Source: Pseudoscleropodium purum (taxonomy: Eukaryota; Streptophyta; Bryopsida; Hypnales; Brachytheciaceae). From it: a DNA stretch of 64,000 nt. Position 1 is the first letter of the stretch. Each line of letters starts with the position of its first letter. This document shows, piece by piece, positions 35,941 through 48,053 of the stretch. A model generated the notes under the pieces. It did not search any database, was not told where the DNA came from, and was given only the letters and a program-made list of their open reading frames with translations. The stretch covers positions 11,130,479 through 11,194,478 of the forward strand of contig OZ017800.1 of assembly GCA_963969395.1 (NCBI GenBank). The letters run 5' to 3'. Made by a program: the position numbers and the translations under genes.

Positions 35941-37997
35941 GTTGATAAATCTCCCATTTAAGCCAACCTTCCTCATCTATGACAATAATAGATATTTCAA
36001 AGAGCATGTCACTCATTTCTAGATAGGGGACACATTTAGAACTTGGTTGATTTAGGGACCTCTTACCTTACATGTTAGAATTGAGGTCAATGTTGTGCAC
36101 CATGCATAATTTGAATACATTTTAGGAGAGAGCAAATATTAGTTATTATATAGAGTTGTTAGTATTTTAGTGAGATTATGGGGATTCTTGTTAGGTGCTC
36201 TATGGGACCTTGGATCAAATATAGTTTTTGCAGGGAGTCCCATATTTGAGGGCTTTTGTACCTATGCATGTTAGAAATGACTTGCCTAAGGGATTAGGCA
36301 AAGCCCTCATAATGGAAGAGATTCAGGGTCAAACAATTCCCTCCATAGATGAGCATGTTTTTTGTTGACAAGAATATTGAGTTGACTACTTCTAGCATAT
36401 TTGCTATGTTTGTCCAAGCCCTTGAACGGGCACACAATACTTTAGGACACTAGAATTTGTTGCTAGGTAGACTAGGAGAGAGAGAGAGAGAGAGCAAATA
36501 GAGATTCTTCTAAATCTACAATCTTGCATCAACAAAGAAGGTTATAAACTATTGAATGGATGAGCCATTTTTTGAAGAGACCATGGTTTAACCTTGAAAG
36601 ACAAACCCATTAGAAGAAATTTCAGGTCTTCGAGAGATTGCGAGTAATTAGGCCCTGAGAATGTAGTGAACGTAGTTAGTGGTGCAGTCTAACGTGGCCA
36701 AGAGAGTGCCATGTCATTGCCCCCCCCCAAATTAATTTTTTTCTTGATTTTTTTTTTGCATTTTAAGACTTAATTTTTTTTTTTTTTCAAATTTTTTTTG
36801 GGAACAACCGGCTATTTCCTTTGTTGCAGGGGAACCAAGGGGGAAGAGTGATGGGAATAGGCCCAAAATGGGCTATTGGAGGCCTCAAATTTCATCTAAT
36901 GCATGACCACTGATTTTCAAACTTCATTGTCTATTACTTAGTTTGCTACCATTTTGCAACTAGATATGAATGAAAACTTTATATTTATTTTTTAGAGATG
37001 AAATCATGTCTATTGCAAGTAATCAAATTTTCAAATTTAGGGTAAAATTTGAAATTATTGTGGCTTTTTCAAGAAAAAAATGAAAAAAATTCATATCAAA
37101 TAACAAAATATATTAAAAAAATCTGACTTTTCACCATAGATGTATATTGTAGTATATAACATTATGGTATAAACCAAAATTACCATGTCATTCTAAAATT
37201 AAAAAATAAACAAATCATGGTTATATCCTACATGAAGATCAGATTCAGACATTAATTAAGCACTTTGGGGAGTGTTTGAATGTTTGGAATATTACAAGTG
37301 AAATATTACCAACCAATAATACACTACCACCAACAATTTTAACTGTTTGAATCCACTTTGCATGCAAAAAACTATTTCAGCACTCACTTGCTGAATCAAA
37401 CCTTCACATATGGTAGGTTCAAAGTTCATATTGCTGTAAAACATTGAAATTTATGAGTTTTTCAAAATTTCAAATTGGTGTAAAAACTTAGCATGATAAT
37501 CTTCATTTCATTAGAAGGATTCAAATTCAAAAAATAGCATTTTTGTGGCTAAAATTCACATCAATTCTAAATAGCAAGAAATAGCCCAAATACACTACAA
37601 GAGTGATGTGTGGATTAAGCATCTTCTTCTTGAAAAAGAATCAATAATATTATAATGAGGGAATTTACAATACTATTCATTGAAAATGTACTCAAGCAAC
37701 TTCTAAGAAAAATATTAAATGTGAATTTTTTTTTCATCTTACAATCTAAGGTAAAGTCATCCATTGGACATACACAAAAGAAATATTGGATGTGAAAACC
37801 TCTTTTTTCCATCCTACAATCCGAGGTGAAGTCATCCGTCAGACACACCTAGTGTGTGCGGCGTCCTCGTAGAGTTAAGTTTATGTTGGAGAGTAACGGT
37901 GGGCATGGATTTCTTCCAGTGCCCGGCAGAGTTGTTGAGGCCCTGCGGGCCCTGCGCTCTCAAGAACTAATGCACTCCGTACCAATTTGCCGAAACT
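35941..37997. other. AT-rich gene-free DNA with small repeats
   Basis: Contains a GA microsatellite at about 36478-36494, C and T homopolymer runs near 36720-36790, family B fragments near 37000-37560, and a 71-bp tandem duplication at 37710-37850 (units contain AATATT(A/G)(A/G)ATGTG and CAATC(T/C)(A/G)AGGT(A/G)AAGTCATCC). No gene is supported. GC content rises from about 37850 towards the receptor gene. Confidence 0.5.
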
Positions 37998-38264
37998 GTC
38001 GGTAGCCAAAGTCCTTCAAATCATGGTTTACAAACCTCTGTTTCTCCAGTTGTGTGAATCTCTGTCTCTCACGCTTGCCCTTTGATGAATTAGGTTTACA
38101 AGATATTAGTTCGGTCAGAGAGAGAAGAATGTTCTGCAAGCCTGGCTGATGTCGAGGAAATCGATCTAACTCAACAAGCTCTCCCACGTTGACGTAGAAA
38201 TTTGGATAAATTCATGTTTCTTCTTGGTGTCTCAACTTGATAGCCGGAGGTTTTGTATTTCAAG

Positions 38265-41200
38265 ATGCTCTGTGGTTGCAGTACGTTTCGGAGGCCTGCG
38301 CGTAAGGCGAAACAAAACGCGGGTTGCACACAGCCTCCAGGCACTGATCCGATCCAAGGCGACGCGGCACAAGAATCTAACAGGTATTTGTCACAGTATT
38401 CTCTGCTTTAGCAAGAGCTTTGGTGACTCTACCCAATTGAAGCTTCGAGCGTAACTCCTACTTGTAGAATTGTTGGATTTAAAAATATTCTTGTTAGCAA
38501 AGCAAAGAGGATTGCAGCGCACGAAACAATGCAAATAATGCAAATAATGCAAGTAAGGGCTCATAGTTTTATTAGTAGATGATTAAAGCAGCCAAACACA
38601 ATTTCTGATGTGTAGGTCGTGTACGTACGAACTGAAGATCCGCCTGCAATTCTGGTGCCAGATTTGGAGTGTCGCAGTTAAGTGTAGTTACTTTAGTTTT
38701 CGAAGATATCAATGACCTAATTTTTATGTTTGTGCTTGTCATAAAGCAATGATCCTACCGTGGTGGTCAATACACCGAGGGACGCGCAAAAGATTCACGA
38801 AGAGACCAACGGACTCGCTTCCATCGGAGGTGATCAATGCAGCGAGGAAGTGAAATTGTTACCAAAGCACAGGATCTTCTTAAGCCATAGTGGCGCACAG
38901 AAGCCATTTGTGGAGCAACTCTGTGAAGACTTGGAAAATGCCGGACACTTCCCGTTCTTTGATCATCGTCCTGACAGCTTGCCCAAGGGGGAGCAGTTTC
39001 CCGCATTGATCAAGGGTGCTGCCAGCCAGTGTCATGTGGCAGTGGTGGTGCTGTCCAAGGAGTATCTCCTCTCCAAATGGCCCATGATAGAGCTGATTGA
39101 ATTTGTAAAAGCAATCAAGTATTCCAGCACCAATCTGAAAATCTTGCCGTTGTACTACAAGATCGGAGTTGAAGACCTCAAACGTGAGCATGATCGCGTA
39201 AAGTCAGTGTGGGAGGAACGTTGTAGAAAGGACAAGAGGCTGCATTTCTACGATGCAGTGGATGCTCTTCGCTATCTTGCTTCTGTAAATGGAGAGGTGT
39301 TTGCAGGAGACTCCGAGTTGGCTTACAGGAGAGCGATTGTGGCTTCTATTTGCAAACTTTATCGGCCAGATGTTCAGTTTGACGTTTCGGGCATGCAGGG
39401 CAGGGACCGACTGTGTGAGGTATATCCTCTTCTTGTGGGTTGCTTCTTTCTGCATTCCTCATTTTGATTTCTCATGATCCATTGAGTTTTATTTTGCTAG
39501 TTTTCGAGTTGAGGAATCGTAATAACAAAGAGGCCGTAGTATTTTGATGTGTAGATTGCTTTTTTATATATAGGGGAGCCGACCTATTTCCAACCACTTA
39601 ACCAATTACGGACATGTGGAGGGCAGATTTCCTGAGTGCAGAAATTTTCCCTTATATAAAAATAGAGTTTGGAAGGATTACATAATTTTCCAGAATTTTT
39701 TAACTCAAAATATAATTATTATGAATTTTTTAGCGGAACTGTACTATACGACCTATACTAGTCATATAGATTTTTCTATTTCCAACCATAGGCTGGTTGC
39801 AAATCAACCAAGGGCTGATTGCAATGTTGAGAGCCTCGCAACCAATCATCATGGGCCACTACGACCCCCTACGACTTTGGAACCATGCCACAACTTCACA
39901 GAAATAGAACAGCCTCCAGGTTGGAAATGGGGGGGTAATCAGAAATGGTTCGGGTCCTATATTGGTTGACCCCATCTGAGTTCACTTGTGTAAAATATAA
40001 TCTGTCAATTTATGACCAACACATCTAAGGATCGTCGTTGTGACTTGGCAGGTTGTAGTTGCGGAGTTTGATAAACTAAGTACAGACGGTACATCTTCCT
40101 CGTTTCGGAGTAAGGTTCATGCTAGAGTTGTAGGTGTGCATGGTATTGGTGGTGCAGGGAAGACACTCCTTTGTAAGGCTCTGTGCAATATTTACAGTGC
40201 GGAGTTTGCTGGCCGGGTTCTCCACATTGAGCTGAAGGGTTACAAGGATCTTAAGCAAGAAAACATCATTGAAGCCCAAAAGTTGATCTTGGAGTCGCTG
40301 GCTGATGCAAGGCCAGAACAATTGAGAAGAATTTCCAGCGTTGAACAGGTTTCCACAACTTCAGCTGTTTCTACTGACTGTTTCACACGTTAATAGATTT
40401 GATGAAACCCTTCTTTTGTCTTCGAGGTTGCCTGTTTGTTGGAGATGTTGGCTAAGAACGAGTGTGCTGGCAGTATACGTTCATTAACATAAGGATTGTT
40501 GTTCTTTTCGCAGGGTAATGACTTCTTATTACAGGTCTTGCCGAGGCGACATGTATTTCTGGCCCTGGACAATGTGCCTGAGGGAAGCACAGAATGTGTT
40601 CAGATCCTTCTCAGCTGCTTGAGCCCAAGAAGCAGAGCAATTGTGACATCTCGTAGTTTGGAGAATCTGAAAACTGTGTTGGAAGGGAACCCCATTCAGA
40701 TCTCTTTGATGAAGTCTCGTTGGCACATTGCAAGCATACCTCGTGAGAAGGTTTCATACATCCAGGTTCCAACTTTGGATGAAGATGAGGCCTTGAGAAT
40801 CTTTCTGCAGCATGCACTCGCGCCTGACCGGTTTGTCTCGCCGTTCACAGATAAGGAGATGGAAGTTCTGAAGTCTTGTATCCAGCGGTGTTTTTTTCTG
40901 AACAAGGATGAACCTGTTGTGGTATCTGAATCTGGGCATCTTCCCGGACATTATCATCCTTTGTCCTTGCAAGCGTTGGGGGCCTATCTGAAGGGCATTG
41001 ATGCACACGATCCCCTCCAGTGGCTCCACAGGTCCAAGATCTTGCAGGAAAGGAGATGGTTTTACAATGACTCAGTATTTGACATCCTCCGAGCCGGTTA
41101 CGACGCCTTGCCCAGTGAATCAGACAAACTCCTCTTTCTTGATATCGCCGTGTTTGCACCTCGTGGAAAGCTGAATAATGTCCATGATCTTTGCGACTGG

Positions 41201-43141
41201 TTAGTTTGGATCCATGGCATGGATGAAGAGCAGACTCTATATAAGGTGAGTGCAGTCGACATCCTGCTGAAGTGTTCTTGATAAATATTTCATCCAACTA
41301 TTAGAGCCCTTCTATGAATAATAGTGCATTGCCTCCTACTCTTGTTGCCAATTCTTTTTCTCTGTTGCATTGTTAATCGTTATCCCAGTTTTATGCCTTT
41401 CGAGCTGGCAAGAACTCATACTTTCAAGCGATCCATTGGCATCCAAAAATAGTGGGTTAGGTGTCACCCTTGCTAGGAAGGGCGGGAATTTTTTGAGCAC
41501 CTCGATCGTAGCTGAGAATGAACATTGGCTTCCCTGTTAATTTCTATTGTTTGTATTTTTAATCCAAAGCCAAATTCTTTAGTTTCGCGTTTCAATTGCA
41601 CTGGTGGAGTTTTTTATTCCATCAATTTGAACGAGATGGCAATATTGAATCGTTCGTTGGTGTCGCATTATGATGCTGCATTGCAGATGAAGAATTTGCG
41701 AGGGAAATCGCTAATTGAAGACTGGGAGAAGAACAAGACTTTGAAGGTCACCGTCCATGATTTGTATGTCGATTTTGCTGAGCATCAGATTCACTTGGAG
41801 GAGTTGCGAAGATGGTGTGTGTATGAAAGGAACGCGAGTACCTTACCCTCGTGTCTGAAGAGTGGTCCTCCAGGTCTGCGTTGGTCGGATCTTGTGAGGT
41901 TCAGACTTCAAACAGGTTCAGTTATCAGTTTCCCTCGTAAGAAGCTTCGTGAGTGGTCGAATCTGGTGGTCCTCGACATCAACCTAGTCCAGCAGAAGAG
42001 TTTGGACATCAGCCCGCTGAACTGTTTGCGAAGTCTGAAGCTGAAAAGTTTCATTCTGGAGTCTCTGACATGGTCTGAGAACATGGAGGAGCTTCGGTCT
42101 GTGAAGCTCTCATGCGATCGCTTGCTGGAGGAACCCGATTTCACCACTTGTTCCAATTTACGGGAGCTGAATATGCGATTTGCAAATCCTGCTGCCATTT
42201 GCCTTGTGGGCACTTTGGCGACTACTTTGAAAGTCCTTCGGTTGACATGTTGGAATCGGGAATTCCCTGCAGTCCTTGCGTTGGATTGCATGCCAAGTTT
42301 GGAGGTGGTCGAGATTGTTAACAATCTTGATTTTTCGAGCGGCTCCATTGTCATTGGGGGCTTGAGTTCCTTGCCTCATTTAAGAAGATTGGTGCTGAAG
42401 AACCTTCCAATCAGGGGTTCAATAGGAGGACTTGAGTCCCTTGTTTGTTTGGAGGATTTGCAGTTGAACAGGTGCCATGCGCTGAACAGTCTGCCAGGGT
42501 TGGGTAAACTGACCAATCTCCAACGCCTTGATGTTTCCAGTACGGCTATTGAGAGTCTTCCTGGTTTGGAGAATCTGTTGCAATTACGTGGGCTTTATCT
42601 TGTGAACTCCAGTAGCTTGAAGCGGTTACCAGATTTACGACCATTTATAAGTCTCAAAGAGGTTTTTGTAGTGGGATGTACTGGTCTATCGCGCCTTCAT
42701 CTTGTGCCCGAGTCATGTACGCTGATAGCGTTGTCGGATCTAGGAGATGCCGTGTTGATTTGGGCAAAGTTTATACACAATTTCTGCTCGTGGACGCGAT
42801 GGACGAAAAAATCATCTGGGTTCAAAGTGGACTTTCAGCGCGTTCTATGTCATTGTCCAGCAGCAGCAGCTTTGGAGCAAGGTCTTTGTCAGCACGAGGG
42901 GCTTGAGGAGGTTAGCAAAGCTTTTGAGAAAGCATTCCTTACGATGCACAGAATGGCTGCTGCCGGAAGGACCAAAGAAGAGTTTGATCCCAAAACTGAT
43001 CTGATTATCTGTGCATCGATTGTGAGTATCATCCCAAAATATGTTCATCATTACGACCTCAGGATGGGTGGGAGTGGTGGATATAATTTTCTTGCGCAGG
43101 CAAGTTACTTGAGGGGCTTATTCAGGAGGTATCAAGTCTGA
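38265..43141 (+). CDS. TIR-NB-ARC-LRR intracellular immune receptor (TNL)
   Basis: Intracellular plant NLR. Exons: 38265-38383, 38747-39419, 40052-40348, 40514-41245, 41687-43021, 43100-43141; all phases agree; 1065 residues. Exon 1 gives a short basic leader starting MLCGCS. The TIR (about 81-225, RIFLSHSGAQKPF) holds a candidate NADase Glu155 in KWPMIEL. NB-ARC: P-loop GIGGAGKT (295-302), kinase-2 FLALDNV (Asp382, second Asp replaced by Asn), RNBS-B AIVTSR, GLPL-like HPLSLQALG, and VHDL in place of MHDL. Eight or more LRRs follow (for example LPGLGKLTNLQRLDVSSTAIE), then a C-terminal domain. The start of exon 1 is inferred from phase: the TIR frame has a stop (TAA 38742) directly upstream and no ATG of its own. 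The last intron (78 nt) is a multiple of three and open, so it can be read through. Confidence 0.88.
39569..39961. mobile_element. 393-bp TIR-ended insertion in TNL intron 2
   Basis: Absent from the duplicated locus, where the flanks join directly (ATTGCT near 56815 followed closely by TTGGTTGACCCC). Its ends read TATAGGGGAGCCGACC and, on the other strand, TATAGGACCCGAACC, an imperfect terminal inverted repeat. The interior holds GGTTGCAAATCAACC-like internal inverted words and an open frame (39616-39969) without known motif. It is a MITE-like insertion younger than the segmental duplication. Confidence 0.65.
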
Positions 43142-45723
43142 CCAGTATGACCAAATGGCCTTTGTTTGGCCACTTTTTTTTTTTTTTTCACAGTGAAGAT
43201 TTGATAAACAAGGATTGATGCAACGGTTCTTTGGTACTTAAGTGTCGAACTGTCAAGGAGGTTGTGAAAGCAAATATTGTTTTGGTGGTATAGGTACATT
43301 AGCCTTGGAAGACCCTTAAGCCCAAATCGGGTGTCATTCAGTTGTTAGCACTTTTGAGCAGTTTTGAAGTAGGTCAGCGAGGTCTTTCTTTTCGTCATGT
43401 TCTATTTATTTTTTGACCAGCACATGAAATGGTTTTCACTGACTCGTGATGATTTAAAATTTGGCCCCATTTGAATCTTTCAATGTCGTCAATGGTACTA
43501 AAATTTTTAAAAGCTAAATGAATCATGCTCTTTGATGTGCCACAATTATGGCAATAGAATCTAAAGCGTCTTCCACAAACATGATTACTTATATGCTAAG
43601 ATCTAGTTTAACCCAAATCTTCAATGGAGTGAAGGTGCAAATTTTTGGGAGGTTTCGATTGGTATTTATCTATATTATATTCAATGTGACCTTTGAGGTG
43701 ATCTCAAATGAATTAGGGGTTAATTTTAAAGATAATGTAAACATTGATTTCAAATGCTTTTGAGATGAATTTAAAGTCCCATTTATTGGCTCTCTCCCTA
43801 GTATAAGATACTACCTATCAACTACTTGATTTCTAGAGTCCAATTCCTATTTACAAATTTTTTTTACATACCAATCCAATCTACAACCTTCTTCTACAAC
43901 TACTTTCCTATACATCAAATTCTTGTCATAAATGTCCATTCATTTATGACAAGTTGATCTTTTTATCCATCTTATAAGAATTTCACTATTTTGAATAGTG
44001 AAATTAAGTGGGCTTAACAACCAAGTTGCTTTACCCCCTAACCCCAACTCCCCAAGGTTACCTTACAACTCACTACTTGTCCAAATGGAAACACATGCAA
44101 CCCTTTGACCTAACCCTTGAACCCATGCCATACATATGGTTATGAGTTGCTTGCATCCTTGTTCTTTGTAGTAGTAGTAAATGTTTATACAATATAGATT
44201 CATACCTTCAGTTAGGCTATTTGTTTTGTTTTGTTTGTTTGAAACGTTGATATTTTCTACATTGTGAGTCTCCTGGTTGCATTCTTAGTACTATTGGAAA
44301 GCTCTTTGTAAGGAGGGGTGCACATGCTATATTTTATGGTGTTCTGACCTACAACGTGAAAGTTAGTAAATTTTTGAGTTTATAAGAATTGAAAAATTTG
44401 AAAATTACTTCTACTTTAATTCAGACCTTGTGCCTTGTGCAACGGAACAAGAGCACACTAGTTGTGAAGAAATTAGTGAAGGGCAACCTAATTTCACTGC
44501 TCACAGTAGTGGAAAGACGGTCTCTTAGAACCTGTGAGAGCACCTTTTCAGAGAACCAACTTGGCGTGAGCGAATTCATTTTGCGATCAATTTCCAGGTT
44601 TTGTCGATCACAACGGGACCTCTAGCTTTGGGTTTGGATGCATTAATCGTAGCATTGACATATAGTTTACTAATGACAGACACCATTGTGGTAAATCTTG
44701 TTGCTTCAGCTCCAAACAATGTTGCTTCAGCTTTGAACCTGTTGAAAAGCTCTCTAGCTAGCTCTCGATCACCGACCCGTGGTCCTCAATGCAACTCCTA
44801 TAATTGCAACAATTCAGTTGTCATTCTCCATGTTGGAATGCCTTGCTGCTGCACTTGCGCGGTCCCCCAACGCCATACTCACAGATCGTCTGGGTCTGAT
44901 TCTCTTCAAATTCTTGGAAAAACACAAATTATTCCGATTCAACTAGTGAATCAATCAACAAACTCCTCATATCTCCTCTTCACCAAGACCCTAATTAAAC
45001 CCTGCAAGAAAAATGAAATGACAATGCTCGCTTCTTCAATTCATCACAGAGATTGCGCGACAACAAGATCTAGGAGACACACTACCAACTGCCCAGCTGC
45101 AGATCTAGAACTGCACGAATGACGAACTCACCTTGCTCGATGAGTGTTTGAGAAACTCAGACGTGGGTTTAGGCCGGGGAGAACTAGCTGCAGAGCCCGT
45201 GTCGATCGGAAGCAGCTTCTTCCGGAATCAGTGTCAGTTAACGCTCCAAAATTCATAACATTGTTAACCAGCCTTACCCTTGAAGATTGGGATATTAATC
45301 CCTCCTTGGATCTCAAAGAGTCGAAGAGTGAATTTCATTTAATCTGCTAAGAGTCATTGACTGGTTGGAAAGTTGCAATCTTTGCTAGCTATTCTAAATA
45401 ATAGCATAATTTGGGGCTCCGTAGAGGTTCTTCATGTTTGGGAAATTTCAGTGGGTTTAGTTTAGCCATCAATACCTACTAGAGCTTGTGTAAGTCCTTA
45501 TTTATCCATTGGAAACTTTGTTAGTGCAAAAAATTAAAGTATGTAACAATAAAGTTGACTTTTGTTAGAAAAAACTCTACTATAAAAGGATTGAAAGTGT
45601 TGTATCCATTGTAGTGTGTTAAATGCAATATCACAAACACAAATAGGTAAGCAAACGATGAAGACTGTCTACCATCTTCAAATTCCAAAAACTATTGGTC
45701 AATACCTATTTTATGTCTTCTTA
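43142..45723. other. 3' flank of the TNL gene, no supported gene
   Basis: Shared in large part with 60046-61487 up to about 45240. Two small hairpins occur: CTTGTCATAAAT with its reverse complement at about 43922-43953, and AATTTCACTATT with its reverse complement just after. An open frame at 44601-45122 has no ATG-initiated start or motif, and the duplicate locus does not preserve it, so it is not called. Confidence 0.5.
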
Positions 45724-45986
45724 CACTACAATAGGATGTAGAGTTTACAATACTTTTTGCAATGGTTTCGCAATGTCCACGAATTTTGTTTCAATGACTT
45801 TGCAATGGTCTAATATGAAGGATTGCTTGTGTTTGCAATGGTTTAGAATTTGCAACGGTTTCACAATGCATTGTTTCTTTTTCGAGATCCAAACTAAGTG
45901 TCTAAGTTCCATTACACATTGTTCCCTTGCAAAACCATAGCGAACGCCTTGCTATTGTGATGCAGTCACTGCTTTCTCTTGTAGTG
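45724..45986. mobile_element. Small CACTA-type non-autonomous element (263 bp)
   Basis: Starts CACTACAATAGG and ends CTCTTGTAGTG, that is CACTACAAGAG on the other strand, as in plant CACTA (En/Spm) termini. It is flanked by a TTA triplet on each side (45721-45723, 45987-45989), the 3-bp target-site duplication expected of this superfamily. The interior repeats GCAATGGTTT several times. No transposase. Confidence 0.75.
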
Positions 45987-45989
45987 TTA

Positions 45990-46469
45990 AGAGGTTAGCT
46001 AAAACTATTTATCCTAACAGCAAGGGTACAAAACTAGTGTCACTAGAAAATTTTGTCTTTGAAAATTATTACATAATTATAATACATCATCCTGTAGTAA
46101 TTTGCTGTTGTGTAGCTTTGGTACATTAGTCCCATACTAAGTGATAGGGTGAAATATTTGAATCCTCTTCATAATTAGCAGTACCTAATTACTTTAATTT
46201 CTTAATTTGTATTTTAGGCAACACAAACATTTTAAAATTCCGCTTAAAAGTCCACTTTCATATCAACTTTCTTGCAAACTATTACTGTATGTGAAACAGT
46301 ACAAGCAGAAGCAGAGAGTTATGGAGTGAATGTGTCTTCACATTCCTCTGCTTCGCAATCCAATATTTCTGCTAGTTCCAAGTGCGCTTTTGATCTTAAG
46401 CTGTTCTAAACCATTTCCTGCTCCGGAGAATTCACTAACAAGCACAAGAGTCCATTGTGACGACGTACT
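45990..46469. other. Intergenic spacer
   Basis: AT-rich DNA without recognisable gene or repeat. Confidence 0.4.
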
Positions 46470-47102
46470 CACTAGTGCAGAAGGGTGGTTGAAATGACAT
46501 GTTGAAATGACATTTCTCTAAAAAAATATCAATTCAACCATGCTATTGAAAATTTGGTAGATTTTAGAAAATTTATTGATCCCAGTATGTTCGTTTCAAT
46601 CAAAAATGAGGTTAATGTCATTTTGTGCAACAAATTTGGTAGATTTTAGAAGAAAACATTATCCCATAACAATTGTCGTGGGGAAGACAAGTAATAGAAA
46701 TAAATAACTCGAGTAGGAAATTCTGAGGCATTCAAATTTCTTTTGGAAAGCGTGAAAGTGATGTATGTATGTATCCTAAACAACATAGACTTTTAGAAAG
46801 TAAAATCTCCATTTTTTTAAGAATTAGGAAAGTAAAACCTATAATTTCGGAAGGTTTTGAAAAGTAAAATCTATATCTTTTGAAGATTTTGGAAAGTGAA
46901 ATCTATATGTTTTGAAAATTTAAGAAAGTACAATCTACTTCTTTTTTTAAGATTTTGAAAAATAAAATCTACTTGTTTGATAGATTTTGAAGAACTAAAA
47001 TGTACACTACAAATATGTTGAAATGACATCAGAAAAATGACATTTTAAATGACATCCAAATGTCATTTAAAATGTCATTAAAACCTGTTTTCTGCACTAG
47101 TG
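46470..47102 (+). mobile_element. CACTA-type non-autonomous element (633 bp), copy 1 of an inverted pair
   Basis: Ends are CACTAGTGCAGAA and TTCTGCACTAGTG, flanked by ACT on both sides (46467-46469, 47103-47105), a 3-bp target-site duplication. Subterminal TGAAATGACATTT-like words recur at both ends, as CACTA elements have subterminal repeats. Internally a 30-40 base unit containing AAAGTAAAATCTA repeats about six times (46795-46990). No transposase frame. Confidence 0.85.
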
Positions 47103-47509
47103 ACTGTAAGTCTAATGTGGACGTCAGCGGAATAATGGAGCATGCCTACCGTCTTCATCGACATCGATATCCAACAAGGTCGCCTAGCTTACGTCTTGTA
47201 CGTGTCTGGATGTAAGCTTACGTGTGGATATTTGATATTGGGAGCTAGCATTGAGTCCGGCATGACAACGCCGCTTGCATTGTATCAAGGGGGTTCGGGT
47301 GCCGGTAAGGGATCGCCGTACATGTCCCATGCATTGTGTCGCCACGAGCTCAGGTTCCCATTCGTGTGCCTAGCTTTGAGGCTGCATGTTGTGTGTCGAA
47401 ATCACTCATCATCAAGTATTAATCAGATTGAATAAGATTAAAATTCACCATTTCTGTACGTGTGGATAGAGAACAGAAAGCGATATATAGAATTAGACAC
47501 CCCATGATA
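47103..47509. other. Spacer between the two CACTA elements
   Basis: About 400 bases with higher GC than the surroundings. An open frame at 47142-47435 has no recognised motif and no splice context. It may be old host sequence between insertions, or the captured interior if the pair is one composite element. Confidence 0.4.
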
Positions 47510-48053
47510 CACTAGTGCAGAACACAGGTTTAAATGAAATTTTAAATGACATTTGGATGTCATTTAAAATGTCATTTTTTTGATGTCATTTCAACATACT
47601 TGTAGTGTACATTTTAGTTCTTCAAAATCTGTTAAATGAGTAGATTTTATTTTTCAAAATCTTCAAAAGATGTAGATTCTACTTTCCAAAATTATAGATT
47701 TTACTTTCCTAAACTTAAAAATATGTAGATTTTACTTTCTAAAAATCTATGTTATTTAGACATATGAACTTTTCTTCACTCCCATGGTTATTTCACAAGA
47801 ATTTTAAGGCAAAGGAATTTCTATTCGAGTTATTTATTTCTATTACTTGTCTTTCCCATGACAATTGTTATGGGATAATGTTTTCTTCTAAAATCTACCA
47901 AATTTGTTGCACAAAATGACATTAACCTCATTTTTGAATGAAACGAACATACTAGGACCAATAATTCTTCTAAAATCTACCAAATTTTCAATGGCGTGGT
48001 TGAAATGACATTTTTTTGAGAAATGTCATTTCAACTACCCTTCTGCACTAGTG
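47510..48053 (-). mobile_element. CACTA-type non-autonomous element (544 bp), copy 2 in opposite orientation
   Basis: Same termini CACTAGTGCAGAA/TTCTGCACTAGTG. The interior is the reverse complement of copy 1 for most of its length (for example AAATCTACCAAATTTGTTGCA here against its complement near 46625). The flanking triplets (ATA, GAA) do not match, so the target duplication is lost or the ends rearranged. It is shorter through loss of some internal AAAGTAAAATCTA units. Confidence 0.8.

Larger units (their letters stand above)
37998..45240 (+). repeat. Segmental duplication, copy 1 (contains intact TIR-NB-LRR gene)
   Basis: Matches 56461-61487 from CTGTCGGTAGCCAAAG through the receptor gene into the 3' flank, ending near GCAGCTTCTTCCGGAATC. 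Flanking as well as coding sequence is shared, so this is a DNA-level duplication, not retroposition. Copy-specific differences: copy 1 keeps about 1.26 kb with the TIR exons, has a 393-bp intron insertion at 39569-39961, and has extra 3' flank around 44130-44480. Confidence 0.85.

Noticed and set aside
40845..41297. 150-codon minus-strand frame in the receptor gene
   Set aside because: Shadow of the NB-ARC exon; the plus strand carries the kinase-2, RNBS-B and GLPL motifs.
44601..45122. 173-codon plus-strand frame in the TNL 3' flank
   Set aside because: It begins at a TTG, not an ATG, is not conserved in the duplicated flank at 60900-61480, and has no motif.
47142..47435. 97-codon frame between the two CACTA elements
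   Set aside because: No homology recognised, no splice or promoter context; not a transposase by any visible motif.
46470..48053. Interpretation of the inverted pair as LTRs of a retrotransposon
   Set aside because: The copies are in opposite, not direct, orientation, lack TG...CA ends, and have CACTA termini with a 3-bp target duplication on one copy.
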